Counted from the first letter of the stretch, positions 1-8,601 are shown. The stretch: DNA of 64,000 nt from RUG14300 sp964391805 (GCA_964391805.1 CAYMNK010000004.1:124001-188000), one strand, 5' to 3'. Numbers and translations: made by a program. Notes: generated from the sequence alone by a model not told the origin.

Positions 1-725
1 TCATCACTTATTTTCGCGGGAATTTCTCTCTCTCCATTACGATATTTATCGTCAAAATCAAGATATTTCCCTTTATGCAATGGTTTTTCCACCTCGGACG
101 GTATCGGAATGCCGTCTTTAATAACAACCGCACAATTAAGTTCTATCGAATCTTGCAAAAATGGTTCTATTATGTAACTGCCGAAGTATTTTGCATTTTC
201 CTTGCCTTTTTCTAAAGTTTCTTTATCATTTGCTATCGATATTCCTATGCTTGAACCCAAAACTGTCGGTTTAATAATGCAAGGATAATCTTTTCCGTTC
301 CATTCTTCAACAACGTCAAAACCTAAACACCTCAATCTCTCTTTAGTTAAAGCTTTATCCATACATATATATGAAGATGCCATATCGCAAGAAGTGTAAG
401 GTATGGAATAATACTCCAATAGCGCCGATAAAGTGCCATCTTCGCCCTCTCCGCCATGCGTCGCCACAAGTGCACAATCAACCGCCGCGAATTTCCTTCC
501 AATCTTCAATCCGCCTTTTGTAAAGATCGCTTTTTTGTCTTTATTGTCCTTTATGTAAGATGAGAAAGTGCGAAAATTCCTTTTAATATAGAGTAATCCG
601 TCCTTCATATATACAGGGATAACATTGTAATCGTCGGGGAAGAATGTCCCTGCTTGAATTGCAGTTAATATTGATATTTCGTGTTCATAAGACCTACCGC
701 CATAAAATAATGCAACTGTTAACAT
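1..725 (-). CDS. ddl: D-alanine--D-alanine ligase, 3' end beyond the window
   Basis: ATP-grasp enzyme that joins two D-alanines to make the dipeptide MurF adds to the peptidoglycan precursor; cytoplasmic. Reading leftward from the ATG at 723-725 there are 241 uninterrupted codons and no stop before the edge, so about 100 residues are missing. Visible motifs are GGRSYEHEIS near the start, HGGEGEDGTL near residue 90, and the ATP-binding KP...GSSIGI segment near residue 150, all as expected for Ddl. The start follows an AGGAGATAG ribosome site and lies 12 bp behind the MurF-like gene, so the two are surely co-transcribed. The pairing with a MurF-like ligase supports the role. VanA-type D-Ala-D-Lac specificity cannot be judged because the C-terminal part is off the window. 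Confidence 0.93.
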   Translation of the reverse strand, partial: MLTVALFYGGRSYEHEISILTAIQAGTFFPDDYNVIPVYMKDGLLYIKRNFRTFSSYIKDNKDKKAIFTKGGLKIGRKFAAVDCALVATHGGEGEDGTLSALLEYYSIPYTSCDMASSYICMDKALTKERLRCLGFDVVEEWNGKDYPCIIKPTVLGSSIGISIANDKETLEKGKENAKYFGSYIIEPFLQDSIELNCAVVIKDGIPIPSEVEKPLHKGKYLDFDDKYRNGEREIPAKISD

Positions 726-737
726 ACTATCTCCTTA

Positions 738-2237
738 TTATAATTCATAACTTGTGGGAATATCTGCAAGTATCAAAAGTGTATCACCCGATACAAGCAA
801 CTCGGAATATATCTTGATACATTCTTGCATATCACGCGCTATTCGAAAGGGAATCCTTTCACCAATAATATCAAGCATTGCTTTTTTATTCTTATTACCG
901 AGAATTATAAGCATATCTGCACATTCTTCTACCTTATCAATCAACATATTCAAGGCTTGTTTGTCATTGCTTCCTTGTTCGACAAAGCCCGACGAAGTCA
1001 CTATTTTCCTCCCATTTGCGGTTTTCAAAACATCTAATGCCGAAATTGCACCTAACGGATTGATATTGAAACTGTCATCTATAATCGTGATACCCTTATC
1101 GTTCTTAATTAATTCCATCCTATGCGGTACAGCCTTGACCGAAGGTAGTGAATTAACGATATCGTCTATGTCGATACCAAGTCTAATCGCTACACCTATT
1201 GCCAATATTAAATTGTCCGCATTCACGTTACCTAAGAGTTTAGATCGAATAGTTAATTCTTTACCGTCTATAACTGCATTTATTATTGTACCGTCAACCG
1301 TGCATTGTTTAGAAATACACTGACTTTCACCGAAAAATACCGTATTACTTGGAAAATCATCACCTGCCCATTTGCATTTTTCATTGGCAAAACTCATATG
1401 AGATGCCTTTAAAAGCTTCACTTTTTCGCTAAATACCGCACCGATATCCCCAAATGTTTCAAGATGCTGTGGAGAAATGGCAGTCAATATCCCAATATCA
1501 ACGGGTACGATATCTAATAAGCAGTCAATATCTCCTTTATGTCTTGCTCCGTACTCTACTATAAAAATATCGGTATCCGACGGCATTGTCGAGATAGAAC
1601 GCACCAGCCCCATAGGTGTATTGTAGCTTTTCGGTGTTACGTAAATCTTTCCGAGCGGTGCAAGCAACACTTTCAATATCTCTTTGACAGTCGTTTTACC
1701 TGCACTTCCGGTTATTCCTATTACCATTGGCTTAACGGTAGACAATTTAGTTTTCGCATCTAAAATGTAGCGATTATTTATTCGTTTTTCAATAGGATGC
1801 ATAATAAGCAACGATATGTAAGCGAATATTCCGCTAAGTGCAACAATTATTCCATATGAATAGACATACTCTTTAACCCACCAAATGGGAAGCGAAAGAG
1901 AAACAACTATCACGCTATATAGCGAATAACATCTAATAAGTCTATGTGTAAAAGTTACCCTCAACCCGATGTAGCGAATCGCTTTATATACTCCCGAAAT
2001 CAAGCTCGGTATCATTGTTATCAAACAAGCAACTGACGCGTCAAGAAAGTTTGAGAACTTAAAAATCAAGCTTAATACTACGGCAATGATAAATGTCAAA
2101 GTATCTATAACTATAAGTTTTGTTACACCAAACAAGCAGTCCTTAGGCTCGTAACTTTTAGACTGAAATCCACCAAAGTAAAAATATGAATTGAGCAAAA
2201 ATAAAAATAATCCAAATAGAAAAATCACAATATTCAT
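738..2237 (-). CDS. murF: MurF-like UDP-MurNAc-tripeptide--D-Ala-D-Ala ligase with membrane N-terminus
   Basis: Predicted to add D-Ala-D-Ala to UDP-MurNAc-tripeptide. I chose ATG 2237, which has an AAGGGGGA site and gives 499 residues; a longer in-frame extension has no ribosome site. Residues 1-150 form about five hydrophobic helices (roughly 2-20, 41-60, 65-83, 104-120, 126-146). The Mur ligase core begins with P-loop GITGSAGKTT at about 174-183, then NTPMGL, EYGARHKGDI, ADNLILAIG, PHRMELI and IDDSFNINP, the last being a MurF-type signature. The usual soluble N-terminal uridine-binding domain of MurF is not recognisable and the helices stand in its place. It overlaps the hydrolase by ATGA and precedes ddl by 12 bp. 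The family call is firm; that it is the cell's only MurF is inference. Confidence 0.85.
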   Translation of the reverse strand: MNIVIFLFGLFLFLLNSYFYFGGFQSKSYEPKDCLFGVTKLIVIDTLTFIIAVVLSLIFKFSNFLDASVACLITMIPSLISGVYKAIRYIGLRVTFTHRLIRCYSLYSVIVVSLSLPIWWVKEYVYSYGIIVALSGIFAYISLLIMHPIEKRINNRYILDAKTKLSTVKPMVIGITGSAGKTTVKEILKVLLAPLGKIYVTPKSYNTPMGLVRSISTMPSDTDIFIVEYGARHKGDIDCLLDIVPVDIGILTAISPQHLETFGDIGAVFSEKVKLLKASHMSFANEKCKWAGDDFPSNTVFFGESQCISKQCTVDGTIINAVIDGKELTIRSKLLGNVNADNLILAIGVAIRLGIDIDDIVNSLPSVKAVPHRMELIKNDKGITIIDDSFNINPLGAISALDVLKTANGRKIVTSSGFVEQGSNDKQALNMLIDKVEECADMLIILGNKNKKAMLDIIGERIPFRIARDMQECIKIYSELLVSGDTLLILADIPTSYEL

Positions 2238-2920
2238 ACAATCCCCCTTGCAAACTCGGTAACTAATGAATAAAACCTTGTCGGCTCTTCTAAAAAACAA
2301 AAGTGTCCGCAGTTTTCGAATATAACCGTTTTATGCTTAGATATGTTACGCTCCAACTTTTTGAGCATATATATAGGCGTTTCCCTATCCTTTTCACCCC
2401 ATATAAGCATTGTAGGTACGCTGATTATCGTTGTTAGTTTAGATAAATCCTCGTTAACGACATTGACAAAGGTCTTCTTCATTGTACCGGTTAGCCGTTT
2501 ATAGTCCTCAGAACCCATACTCGACGAAATTCTCATTCTTTTTAGAATTTTATATACCCCAACCTTGATGAAATAATCTAAACAACGTTTTGGTTTTATT
2601 CCTGCCGAATCGACTAGAACAAGCCCTGCTACACGCGTATTGGATGCAAGTTTAATAGCAACCCTTCCCCCAAAGGAATGCCCTATAACTATCACGTCTT
2701 CCATATTATAATAACGCATTATCTCTTCTACCGCTTGTACGAAATAATCGAGATTAATGGGAAAGGGAGGTGAGGGAGATCCACCGAAACCGTAAAAATC
2801 AAGCCTTGTTACGGTAAAGCCCTGTAAATTGTCCGCCGTTTTGAATATTTCTTTATCACAACCCCATCCATGCAAAAACAAAAGTTCCGCGCCACTACCG
2901 TTGCGTTCGTGTGAAAGCAT
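2234..2920 (-). CDS. alpha/beta-fold hydrolase
   Basis: A 228-residue cytoplasmic hydrolase of unknown substrate. It shows the oxyanion region LFLHGWGCDKE near residue 15, the nucleophile elbow GHSFGG near residue 80, a strand-6 segment LIWGEKDRETP carrying the likely acid, and a terminal histidine in CGHFCFLEEP. The catalytic triad is therefore complete. The start has a TAGGAGGGGAA site. Its stop overlaps the ATG of the MurF-like gene (ATGA), so the two are probably translationally coupled; it lies 30 bp after rimI. The context suggests an envelope-related or housekeeping esterase role, but nothing in the sequence names the substrate. It is not a beta-lactamase or thioesterase by motif. Confidence 0.85.
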   Translation of the reverse strand: MLSHERNGSGAELLFLHGWGCDKEIFKTADNLQGFTVTRLDFYGFGGSPSPPFPINLDYFVQAVEEIMRYYNMEDVIVIGHSFGGRVAIKLASNTRVAGLVLVDSAGIKPKRCLDYFIKVGVYKILKRMRISSSMGSEDYKRLTGTMKKTFVNVVNEDLSKLTTIISVPTMLIWGEKDRETPIYMLKKLERNISKHKTVIFENCGHFCFLEEPTRFYSLVTEFARGIV

Positions 2921-2950
2921 TTCCCCTCCTATTCGATTATTAATCGGATT

Positions 2951-3388
2951 TTAGTCGCGATACAACCAATAAATCAAAGCGTCTTCGCCGTCCATGTAAT
3001 AATGAGGTCTTACTCCGACGCATTTAAACAAATACTTCTCATATAAACCGATGGCTTTTACATTACTTCTCCTAACCTCTAAGGTCAAATTATCAAGCCC
3101 CTGCGTAAGAGTTTGACTAAGCAACGATTCCATCATCGCACTGCCGTAGCCGAAGCCTTGAAAACAAGGAAGTATCGCTACGTTCATTATATGCGCTTCG
3201 TTAAAAATGTGTAAATAACTGTAGTAACCTATAACTTGTTCGTCCAAATAAAAAAGGCTGTATGTCGTATTGCTCTGCCCAACCTCGCTTTCGAGCATAC
3301 CATAACTCCAAGGATCGGGAAAACATTGCTTCTCGATATCCTCTAAAGTCTTACAATCTTCGATACTTGCCTCTTTAATACTAAACAT
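2951..3388 (-). CDS. rimI: RimI-type ribosomal protein S18-alanine N-acetyltransferase
   Basis: GNAT-fold enzyme expected to acetylate the N-terminal alanine of ribosomal protein S18 from acetyl-CoA. At 145 residues it has the family's normal length. The acetyl-CoA loop is visible as QGFGYGSAMM around residue 78, preceded by the strand HIMNVAILP and followed by LEVRRSNVKAIGLYEKY and a final YYMDGEDALIYW segment, all typical of RimI. The start codon shares a base with the stop of tsaB (TAATG). The tsaE-tsaB-rimI order is a very common bacterial cluster, which raises confidence over a generic GNAT call. Confidence 0.9.
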   Translation of the reverse strand: MFSIKEASIEDCKTLEDIEKQCFPDPWSYGMLESEVGQSNTTYSLFYLDEQVIGYYSYLHIFNEAHIMNVAILPCFQGFGYGSAMMESLLSQTLTQGLDNLTLEVRRSNVKAIGLYEKYLFKCVGVRPHYYMDGEDALIYWLYRD

Positions 3389-3966
3389 TATTCTTTTTTA
3401 CCCTCTCTCATTCTTTCTGCTTGAGATTTTTTTAGGTACATAGGTTCAAGCGGTTTTAATTCATTATGCTCAACCATATATACAGCCTTAGTAAACAATG
3501 CGGAAATATACTCGTCATCAGTCACTTCTCTGCCGTATTCGCTCTCCATATATCTATAACTAAAATCGGAATAAGACACAATCTCTTCCATAGATTTCTC
3601 ACCGTATTCGCCGTCTAATCTGTAATAGCAATAACCACGTCTTGACGGAATAACAGCCAATCCTTCACCGAAGCCGTCAAATACGTTCAATCCGGATTTA
3701 GCAATATCCGCACCGAAACTTAGCGCGTTAGCAGTACAAACGCCTATTCTTATACCTGTAAACGATCCCGGACCTACAAGTGCAAATACACAGTCAATAT
3801 CTTGCAATTTAAGCTTAGATTCGGTCAATACGCTATCGATAAACGGAATAATAGAAGACGAAGTCGTACCCTTATTACCCGATCCGAATTTTTTATATAT
3901 AGTACCGTCTACAAAAGTTGCAACAAGCATTCTGTCTGCCGTAGTATCTATCAATAACAGTTTCAT
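3388..3966 (-). CDS. tsaB: TsaB, t6A tRNA-modification complex subunit
   Basis: TsaB is the non-catalytic Hsp70/actin-fold partner of TsaD in making N6-threonylcarbamoyladenosine at tRNA position 37. The start MKLLLIDTTADRM and the GPGSFTGIRIG motif near residue 65 are diagnostic. At 192 residues it is shorter than the usual 220-240, and the DARRGEVY-like segment found in most TsaB proteins near the middle is replaced by a shorter stretch, so the C-terminal lobe is reduced. It begins one base after the RibU-TsaE fusion and overlaps rimI. tsaD and tsaC are not in the window. Confidence 0.92.
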   Translation of the reverse strand: MKLLLIDTTADRMLVATFVDGTIYKKFGSGNKGTTSSSIIPFIDSVLTESKLKLQDIDCVFALVGPGSFTGIRIGVCTANALSFGADIAKSGLNVFDGFGEGLAVIPSRRGYCYYRLDGEYGEKSMEEIVSYSDFSYRYMESEYGREVTDDEYISALFTKAVYMVEHNELKPLEPMYLKKSQAERMREGKKE

Positions 3967-3967
3967 A

Positions 3968-5215
3968 TCAAATTCCCTCTATCGTAATTGTTCTCTCGGT
4001 TTCTGATAAATAGTCGATGTTCACGGTAATGACCTTGGCTCCGTAGTATTCTTGAGCGACAGTCCATTCAATAAGGCATACACTATCCGCTAAACCATAA
4101 TACTCCTCGAATCCGTAATCGATGTCACTTCCCGACGGTAACCTGTACATATCGAAATGATACATTTTAAGTCTACCCGATTCGTAACTATTCATTAAAG
4201 TAAACGTAGGACTTGTAATAGTTTCGCTAATACCCAAACCAAGTGCTATTCCCTTAGAAAAAGTAGTTTTACCCGCACCCAATTCGCCGTTCAAAAGAAT
4301 AACCTCTCCGCCCGATAGCCGAGATGCCAATTTGACGCCTAAATTCATAGTTTGTTCTTGAGTACAAGTTACGTATTCCATAGTAGAATTATACAACGAC
4401 TCGTCGTTTTTGGCAATAATATTTGAGTTATTTACGTTGTCCTGTGTATTATTGCCCTTCTTTTGGGCGTTAAATCGCTTATTTGTCGCTTTAATCAACT
4501 TAGATAACGGCTTGTATACAAGAAATACCGCTACAGATAATAAAACAGTTTTTATAAGATTAAATAATACCGCCCAATACCATACGTCTAAATAAAACGC
4601 CATACCGTCAAGCCAAGGTGTATCCATATATACGCCAAGATAGAACGGAAAAGTCAACAAATAATTGATAGGCACCGAAAATGCCGTTTGAGCAATGACA
4701 GCACAAACAAGCATAATGATTACAGCCTTGATTCCCTTATGTTTTTTATAGGCAAACGAAGGAATCAATACATAAGGAAGCATTAATAAAATATTGGCAA
4801 GTTCGCCCACTCCTACTGTTTGAGAAAAGGTCAAAGCGTGCAATAATTCTTTTAAAACTCCGACTATTATAGCCGACAACGGTCCCATGGTAAGTCCCGA
4901 AATCAATACAAAAACATTGGAAAAGTCAATTTTTAGAAATGGAACAGCAGGAAAAATGGGAAATTCAAATGTAGGTAAATAAAGAATATATGCTATTGCC
5001 GTAAACAATGCCATATAGGTCAATCTTAACGGTGTAAAATACTTGGTTCTTATAACTTTTTCGTCCGTTTTCTCTTCGATTAAAATAGGCTTATCAAAGT
5101 CGTTTGGCTCAATCGATTCATTGTTTTGAGAAGCTAACGAAGATTGCATTTGAACATTAGTACCGCTTGTTACATCATTAACAACAGTGCTTTCGATATC
5201 TTGAATTTGGTCCAT
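3968..5215 (-). CDS. Fusion of RibU-type ECF riboflavin S component and TsaE ATPase
   Basis: A single 415-residue frame joins two unrelated families. Residues 1-60 are a polar N-terminal extension. Residues 61-240 hold about six hydrophobic helices with the features of an ECF transporter S component. Residues 241-278 are an Asn/Lys-rich linker. Residues 279-415 are a complete TsaE, with Walker A GELGAGKTT, the SPTFTLMN segment and YHFDMYRLP. TsaE normally stands alone at about 140-150 residues, which matches the C-terminal part. No ribosome site precedes the internal ATG at 4381, so separate translation is unlikely. The FMN riboswitch in the leader points to riboflavin as the substrate of the membrane half. 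This is a real fusion by reading frame; its physiological meaning is unknown. Confidence 0.88.
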   Translation of the reverse strand: MDQIQDIESTVVNDVTSGTNVQMQSSLASQNNESIEPNDFDKPILIEEKTDEKVIRTKYFTPLRLTYMALFTAIAYILYLPTFEFPIFPAVPFLKIDFSNVFVLISGLTMGPLSAIIVGVLKELLHALTFSQTVGVGELANILLMLPYVLIPSFAYKKHKGIKAVIIMLVCAVIAQTAFSVPINYLLTFPFYLGVYMDTPWLDGMAFYLDVWYWAVLFNLIKTVLLSVAVFLVYKPLSKLIKATNKRFNAQKKGNNTQDNVNNSNIIAKNDESLYNSTMEYVTCTQEQTMNLGVKLASRLSGGEVILLNGELGAGKTTFSKGIALGLGISETITSPTFTLMNSYESGRLKMYHFDMYRLPSGSDIDYGFEEYYGLADSVCLIEWTVAQEYYGAKVITVNIDYLSETERTITIEGI

Positions 5216-5251
5216 ATTATAAACCTCGAAATAGATTTAAAGCCGTTCCTT

Positions 5252-5276
5252 GAAAAAATATCCCGATATCTCGGGG
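5252..5276 (-). terminator. Riboswitch expression-platform terminator
   Basis: On the minus strand a CCCGA/TCGGG stem with a four-base loop (5262-5275) is followed by a run of six T (5253-5258). It lies between the FMN aptamer and the RibU-TsaE start, the usual place for a transcription-terminating platform. The competing antiterminator was not resolved by eye. Confidence 0.75.
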
Positions 5277-5296
5277 TAACAAACTAAAGTAGTTTC

Positions 5297-5409
5297 ATTC
5301 TTTTCTCATCCGGACTGTTACCGTAGGTACGGGAATTTCACCCGTTCGGGACCGAAGTCTTCGTGGACTATACCACCTGTGGGGATTTACACCCCGCCCC
5401 AAAGAATAA
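5297..5409 (-). promoter_or_regulatory. FMN riboswitch (RFN element)
   Basis: The minus strand carries the conserved FMN aptamer blocks in order: TTTGGGGCGGGGTG, AAATCCCCACAGGTGGTA, a variable arm near CGAAGACTTCGG, CCCGAACGGGTGAAATTCCC, and CGGTAACAGTCCGGATGAGA, closed by the ATTCTTT/AAAGAAT P1 helix. FMN binding should favour the downstream terminator and so switch off the six-gene operon. The match to the known family is strong across its whole length. Confidence 0.95.
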
Positions 5410-5492
5410 CTTTATTAATTGAAGTATATCACTAAATATATTTGGTGTCAATAATTAGTGAAGTATTTATTGACTTTTCATTCTTTAATGGA

Positions 5493-6065
5493 TTTTTGAT
5501 TCCGATGCCATTGGCATCGCTACTACGCAGTTCGAATACAGACTTCGTCTCACTCAGTATGACATGATTGAACGCTGACGCTTGCCTTAATATGGATTGT
5601 AGATACCGATGCCGATGGTATCGCTGCTACGCAGTTCGACTCCGCTTGCGCTACGCTCAGTATGACGGGACGGAAATTAGTATGACGCTCAGTATGACAT
5701 GATTGAACGATTGCGCTTGCTTTTATGTGGATAATTGATAGATTGTTGACAAAAATAAATCCAAAATAAAAAGCAAGTGCGATGACTTGCTTTGGCGGGC
5801 GATTACTAATCACTCTTGTTTTTATAATATATTATTAGCGTTTTTTGTAAAATTCTATGTGCTACTTTTGCTTTTTTTACACGGAATCAGATACCGATGC
5901 CGATGGCATCGCTGCTTCGCAGTTCGACTTCGGGCTTCACCCTTCGCTCAGAATGACAAGATGGCGGGCGATTACTAATCGCTCCTATTTTTTTGTAATA
6001 TAATGTCGTATCTTTGTAATATATTATTGTATTTTCTGTAAATTTTATATGCTTTTTATGCTTTT
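5493..6065 (+). repeat. Two to three units of the ~266-bp modular repeat
   Basis: The gap between the riboswitch and scpB is filled by the repeat family found throughout this window. Copies of block A (GATGCC...GGCATC hairpin, GCAGTTCGA, CTCAGTATGACAT) start near 5496, 5603 and 5888. Block B (GCAAGT...ACTTGC hairpin plus GGCGGGCGATTACTAATC) lies at 5768-5812 and, in short form, at 5963-5986. Tail block C (TAATATATTATT, then a TATGTGC-like stretch) follows each. No gene is supported; open frames here only read through repeat sequence. Confidence 0.85.
5766..5796 (-). terminator. Repeat-borne terminator (block B hairpin)
   Basis: Perfect nine-base stem AAAGCAAGT/ACTTGCTTT (5770-5778 and 5785-5793), followed on the minus strand by TTTATTTT. 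It lies 3' of the leftward scpA-scpB genes and could end their transcript. Confidence 0.6.
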
Positions 6066-6087
6066 AAATTTAGCATTCATTGAAGAC

Positions 6088-6897
6088 TTAATCGTTTTCG
6101 CCTTCTTCGTCGGAAACATCTTCCGATAAATCTTCATCGGCGACATAATCGTCTTCGATATCTTCGTCGGCAGTTACATCGGATAAATCATCATTGGATA
6201 TATAATCGTCTTCCAGGTCATCCTCTAATTCACCCGCGCCCATAGATAGGCTGACATCGGATATATCTTCTTCATCGAGTTTGATAAAATTCTCATCGAT
6301 TTCAAGCTTAGCAAAGTCGGAAGGAACTTCTTTAAACAATGACTTCTCTTCACAAGCTTCGGTGATTGCTTTCAACCTATTTTGAATCTCTGCCGACTCG
6401 GTAAGTTCATAGATATTCTTAAGTTGGAAACGAAGAAGGAATTCTTGAGTTGTGCTATATTCTCTCGGCGTTCCTAAAGTATTACGTTTACCCGATACGT
6501 AAATCAACTTAGCTGCTTGCAATACGTTGATAGCATAATCACAGTTGACTCCTCTAATTCTTTCGATTTCGCCTTTGGTTACGGGTTGTTCGTATGCAAC
6601 AATGGCAAGGGTTTCAAGCAATACGCCGGTCAACTCTTTTTGCTTGTCCTTTAACAAAATATCGCCTACTTGTTCACCGACCTTGGAATATGTAGATATG
6701 CTGAGTAACTCGCCGAAATCATTGAGAACCAGACCGCTGGTACCGTCGTTGGGGTACTTTTGTTTAAGTTGATAAATTGCAAGTTCCAACTCGCTTGGAT
6801 CGATATTCGATTTTTCTAAAATAGTATCTCGAGTTACGCCTCTTTTACCTGCTGCGTAAATTACGCCCTCAACTAATATTTGAACATTATTATCCAT
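6088..6897 (-). CDS. scpB: Segregation and condensation protein B
   Basis: Kleisin-interacting subunit of the bacterial SMC condensin, acting in chromosome compaction. The N-terminal 170 residues form the two winged-helix domains: LVEGVIYAAGK at the start, LLETLAIVAYEQPVTKGEIERIRGV near residue 90 (split here for reading: LAIVAYEQP then KGEIERIRG), and GTPREYSTTQEFLLRF. The last 70 residues are an Asp/Glu-rich tail of near-repeats (EDDYISNDDLS, EDDYVADEDLS), longer than in most ScpB. It starts behind an AAGGAG site two bases after scpA, and the pair is a standard operon. Confidence 0.93.
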   Translation of the reverse strand: MDNNVQILVEGVIYAAGKRGVTRDTILEKSNIDPSELELAIYQLKQKYPNDGTSGLVLNDFGELLSISTYSKVGEQVGDILLKDKQKELTGVLLETLAIVAYEQPVTKGEIERIRGVNCDYAINVLQAAKLIYVSGKRNTLGTPREYSTTQEFLLRFQLKNIYELTESAEIQNRLKAITEACEEKSLFKEVPSDFAKLEIDENFIKLDEEDISDVSLSMGAGELEDDLEDDYISNDDLSDVTADEDIEDDYVADEDLSEDVSDEEGEND

Positions 6898-6899
6898 GA

Positions 6900-7787
6900 T
6901 TATTCTCCTTTATTATCGTTAGTAGCATTGTCCTTGGTTTCGCTCTTTACTTTCTTTTTCTGCTTAGGATCGTCAAATTCGTAGATATCGTAATCGGCTG
7001 CAAATAATTTTTCAAGGTTCATATTTGCACCGCTTTCAGATAATTTGATTTTGATTTCACCGCATATAAAATCTTGTTCAACCTCGGCAAATTGACATTT
7101 GAGTAATTCAAGCAACGCTAAAAATGCATTGATTTTTTCACTCTTGGTGTAGTCCTCGTGTGCGATATCCTCAAAAGTTATTTCCTTTTTGTCCTTAAGT
7201 ATTATGATTATTTCATCAATCTTATTACGTACGGTAAATCTGTCCTTAACTATCGTTTTTGGTTGTTCAACCTTATTGGTTCCTCTTACCGCCTCTATTT
7301 CCTTTACAGACAAGTATGCCTCTATAAGCTCGCTTAAAGAAAAGTTTTCGATACAATAATTGCAATCCTCTTCGGTAAACTCGGGTTCTACGAAGTGACG
7401 GCACTTGACCTCGGTGCTCTCGAGATTTTTACGCATATCATTGAGCAACTTACGAATGGAAAGCATATCCAAGAAACTGCTCGTGTCCTCTTCAAGTTGG
7501 TAAGTTTCCTCATCGGTTTTGGGCATCATGGTCCTAACCTTGAGATCCAACAAAATGGATGCGTAATAAGCAAATGAATTGGCTTTTTCTACATCAAGAT
7601 TTTCCAATGTTCTAATGTATTCAAGATATTGGAAGGTCAAATCGGATATAAAAAGGTCCTCGATAGCAAGATCTCTCTCGTCTATCATCTCCAATATTCT
7701 ATCAAGAGGTTCATATTCTCCGTTACGTAGTTGAAACGGGTAATCCTCCATTACTTCATCGATAAATTCACTTTCACGTCTTAACAT
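6900..7787 (-). CDS. scpA: Segregation and condensation protein A
   Basis: Kleisin subunit that bridges the SMC heads. At 295 residues it is slightly longer than the usual 240-260. Typical features are the N-terminal FQLRNGEYEPLDRILEMIDE segment, with the DLAIEDLFI helix, the SFAYYASILLDLKVRTMMP SMC-binding region near 70, and the C-terminal winged helix with FLALLELLKCQ near 225. After that a charged tail rich in Lys and Asn was added. The start has an AGGAGA site, and the gene lies 10 bp after the M50 protease gene and is followed directly by scpB. Confidence 0.93.
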   Translation of the reverse strand: MLRRESEFIDEVMEDYPFQLRNGEYEPLDRILEMIDERDLAIEDLFISDLTFQYLEYIRTLENLDVEKANSFAYYASILLDLKVRTMMPKTDEETYQLEEDTSSFLDMLSIRKLLNDMRKNLESTEVKCRHFVEPEFTEEDCNYCIENFSLSELIEAYLSVKEIEAVRGTNKVEQPKTIVKDRFTVRNKIDEIIIILKDKKEITFEDIAHEDYTKSEKINAFLALLELLKCQFAEVEQDFICGEIKIKLSESGANMNLEKLFAADYDIYEFDDPKQKKKVKSETKDNATNDNKGE

Positions 7788-7797
7788 AAGTGTTCTC

Positions 7798-8517
7798 CTA
7801 ACCTATTCCTAAAATCAGATTTATCAGCGATAAAACAGCATCTTGAATAACTCCAATATACATACTGAGAATATTACAAGGAATACCGGTACGATCTCCT
7901 ATAATATCCAATGCAATAAGCAACAAGAATACATAACGGCTATATTTATACATAAACGTAACGTACTTGTTACCGGGCTTAGTCAATGTTTCTACCAAAC
8001 GGAAACCGTCAAGCGGTGCTATCGGAAGCAAATTAAACGCTATAAGCGATACGTTTATCATAGTTCCGAATAAACCTAAGTAATAAAACAGTTTAACTAC
8101 TATTACCGCTATGTCGCTGACGATCTCTCCCTTAAGTATTATTGCTTCCATTCCAAGCAACAAGCAGAAATTAACTATGGCAAGTATAAGATTCACGCCT
8201 ACTCCCGCCAACGATACCGTAATCATTCCTTTTTTATAATTGCGAAAATTATTAGGATCGACAGGCACGGGACGAGCCCAACCCATACCGATAAGTAGCA
8301 TCATTGCAAAGCCCAACGGATCTAAATGTCTCAAAGGATTCAACGATAACCTGCCGTTAATCATAGCCGTATCGTCACCGTTTAAATGCGCGACATAACC
8401 GTGACCGACTTCATGAAGAACGATAGCAAGATATATCGTAACGACATACGCTACAATTGTTAAAAACTTATCCTGTAATGAAGCATCTTGGAATATAAGA
8501 TTTAACAGCATCGACAT
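7798..8517 (-). CDS. Site-2 protease family (M50) membrane metallopeptidase
   Basis: Intramembrane zinc protease of the short M50/YwhC type, 239 residues and about six membrane helices. The zinc site HEVGHGYVAH sits near residue 35 and the second ligand motif NLLPIAPLDGFR near 167. The GWARPVPVDP motif around residue 80 is typical of this subfamily. It lies upstream of scpA in the same direction, an arrangement common in Clostridia. It lacks the PDZ domain of RseP. SpoIVFB-like processing of a sporulation sigma factor is possible but the ywhC-type neighbourhood makes a housekeeping role more likely. Confidence 0.88.
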   Translation of the reverse strand: MSMLLNLIFQDASLQDKFLTIVAYVVTIYLAIVLHEVGHGYVAHLNGDDTAMINGRLSLNPLRHLDPLGFAMMLLIGMGWARPVPVDPNNFRNYKKGMITVSLAGVGVNLILAIVNFCLLLGMEAIILKGEIVSDIAVIVVKLFYYLGLFGTMINVSLIAFNLLPIAPLDGFRLVETLTKPGNKYVTFMYKYSRYVFLLLIALDIIGDRTGIPCNILSMYIGVIQDAVLSLINLILGIG

Positions 8518-8601
8518 CTTCTCCTTTATTTCTTCTATTTATTATAAAATAAAAAAATCAATTATGCAACATTTTTATTTAATAAATAAACATAAATTAC
8601 A

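Noticed and set aside
754..1323. Open frame of 189 codons on the plus strand inside the MurF-like gene
   Set aside because: The minus-strand frame has clear Mur ligase motifs; the plus frame shows no family resemblance.
5550..5813. Small open frame through the repeat region
   Set aside because: It reads only repeat blocks (VQSCHTE occurs twice), with no ribosome site; similar frames appear in the other repeat copies.
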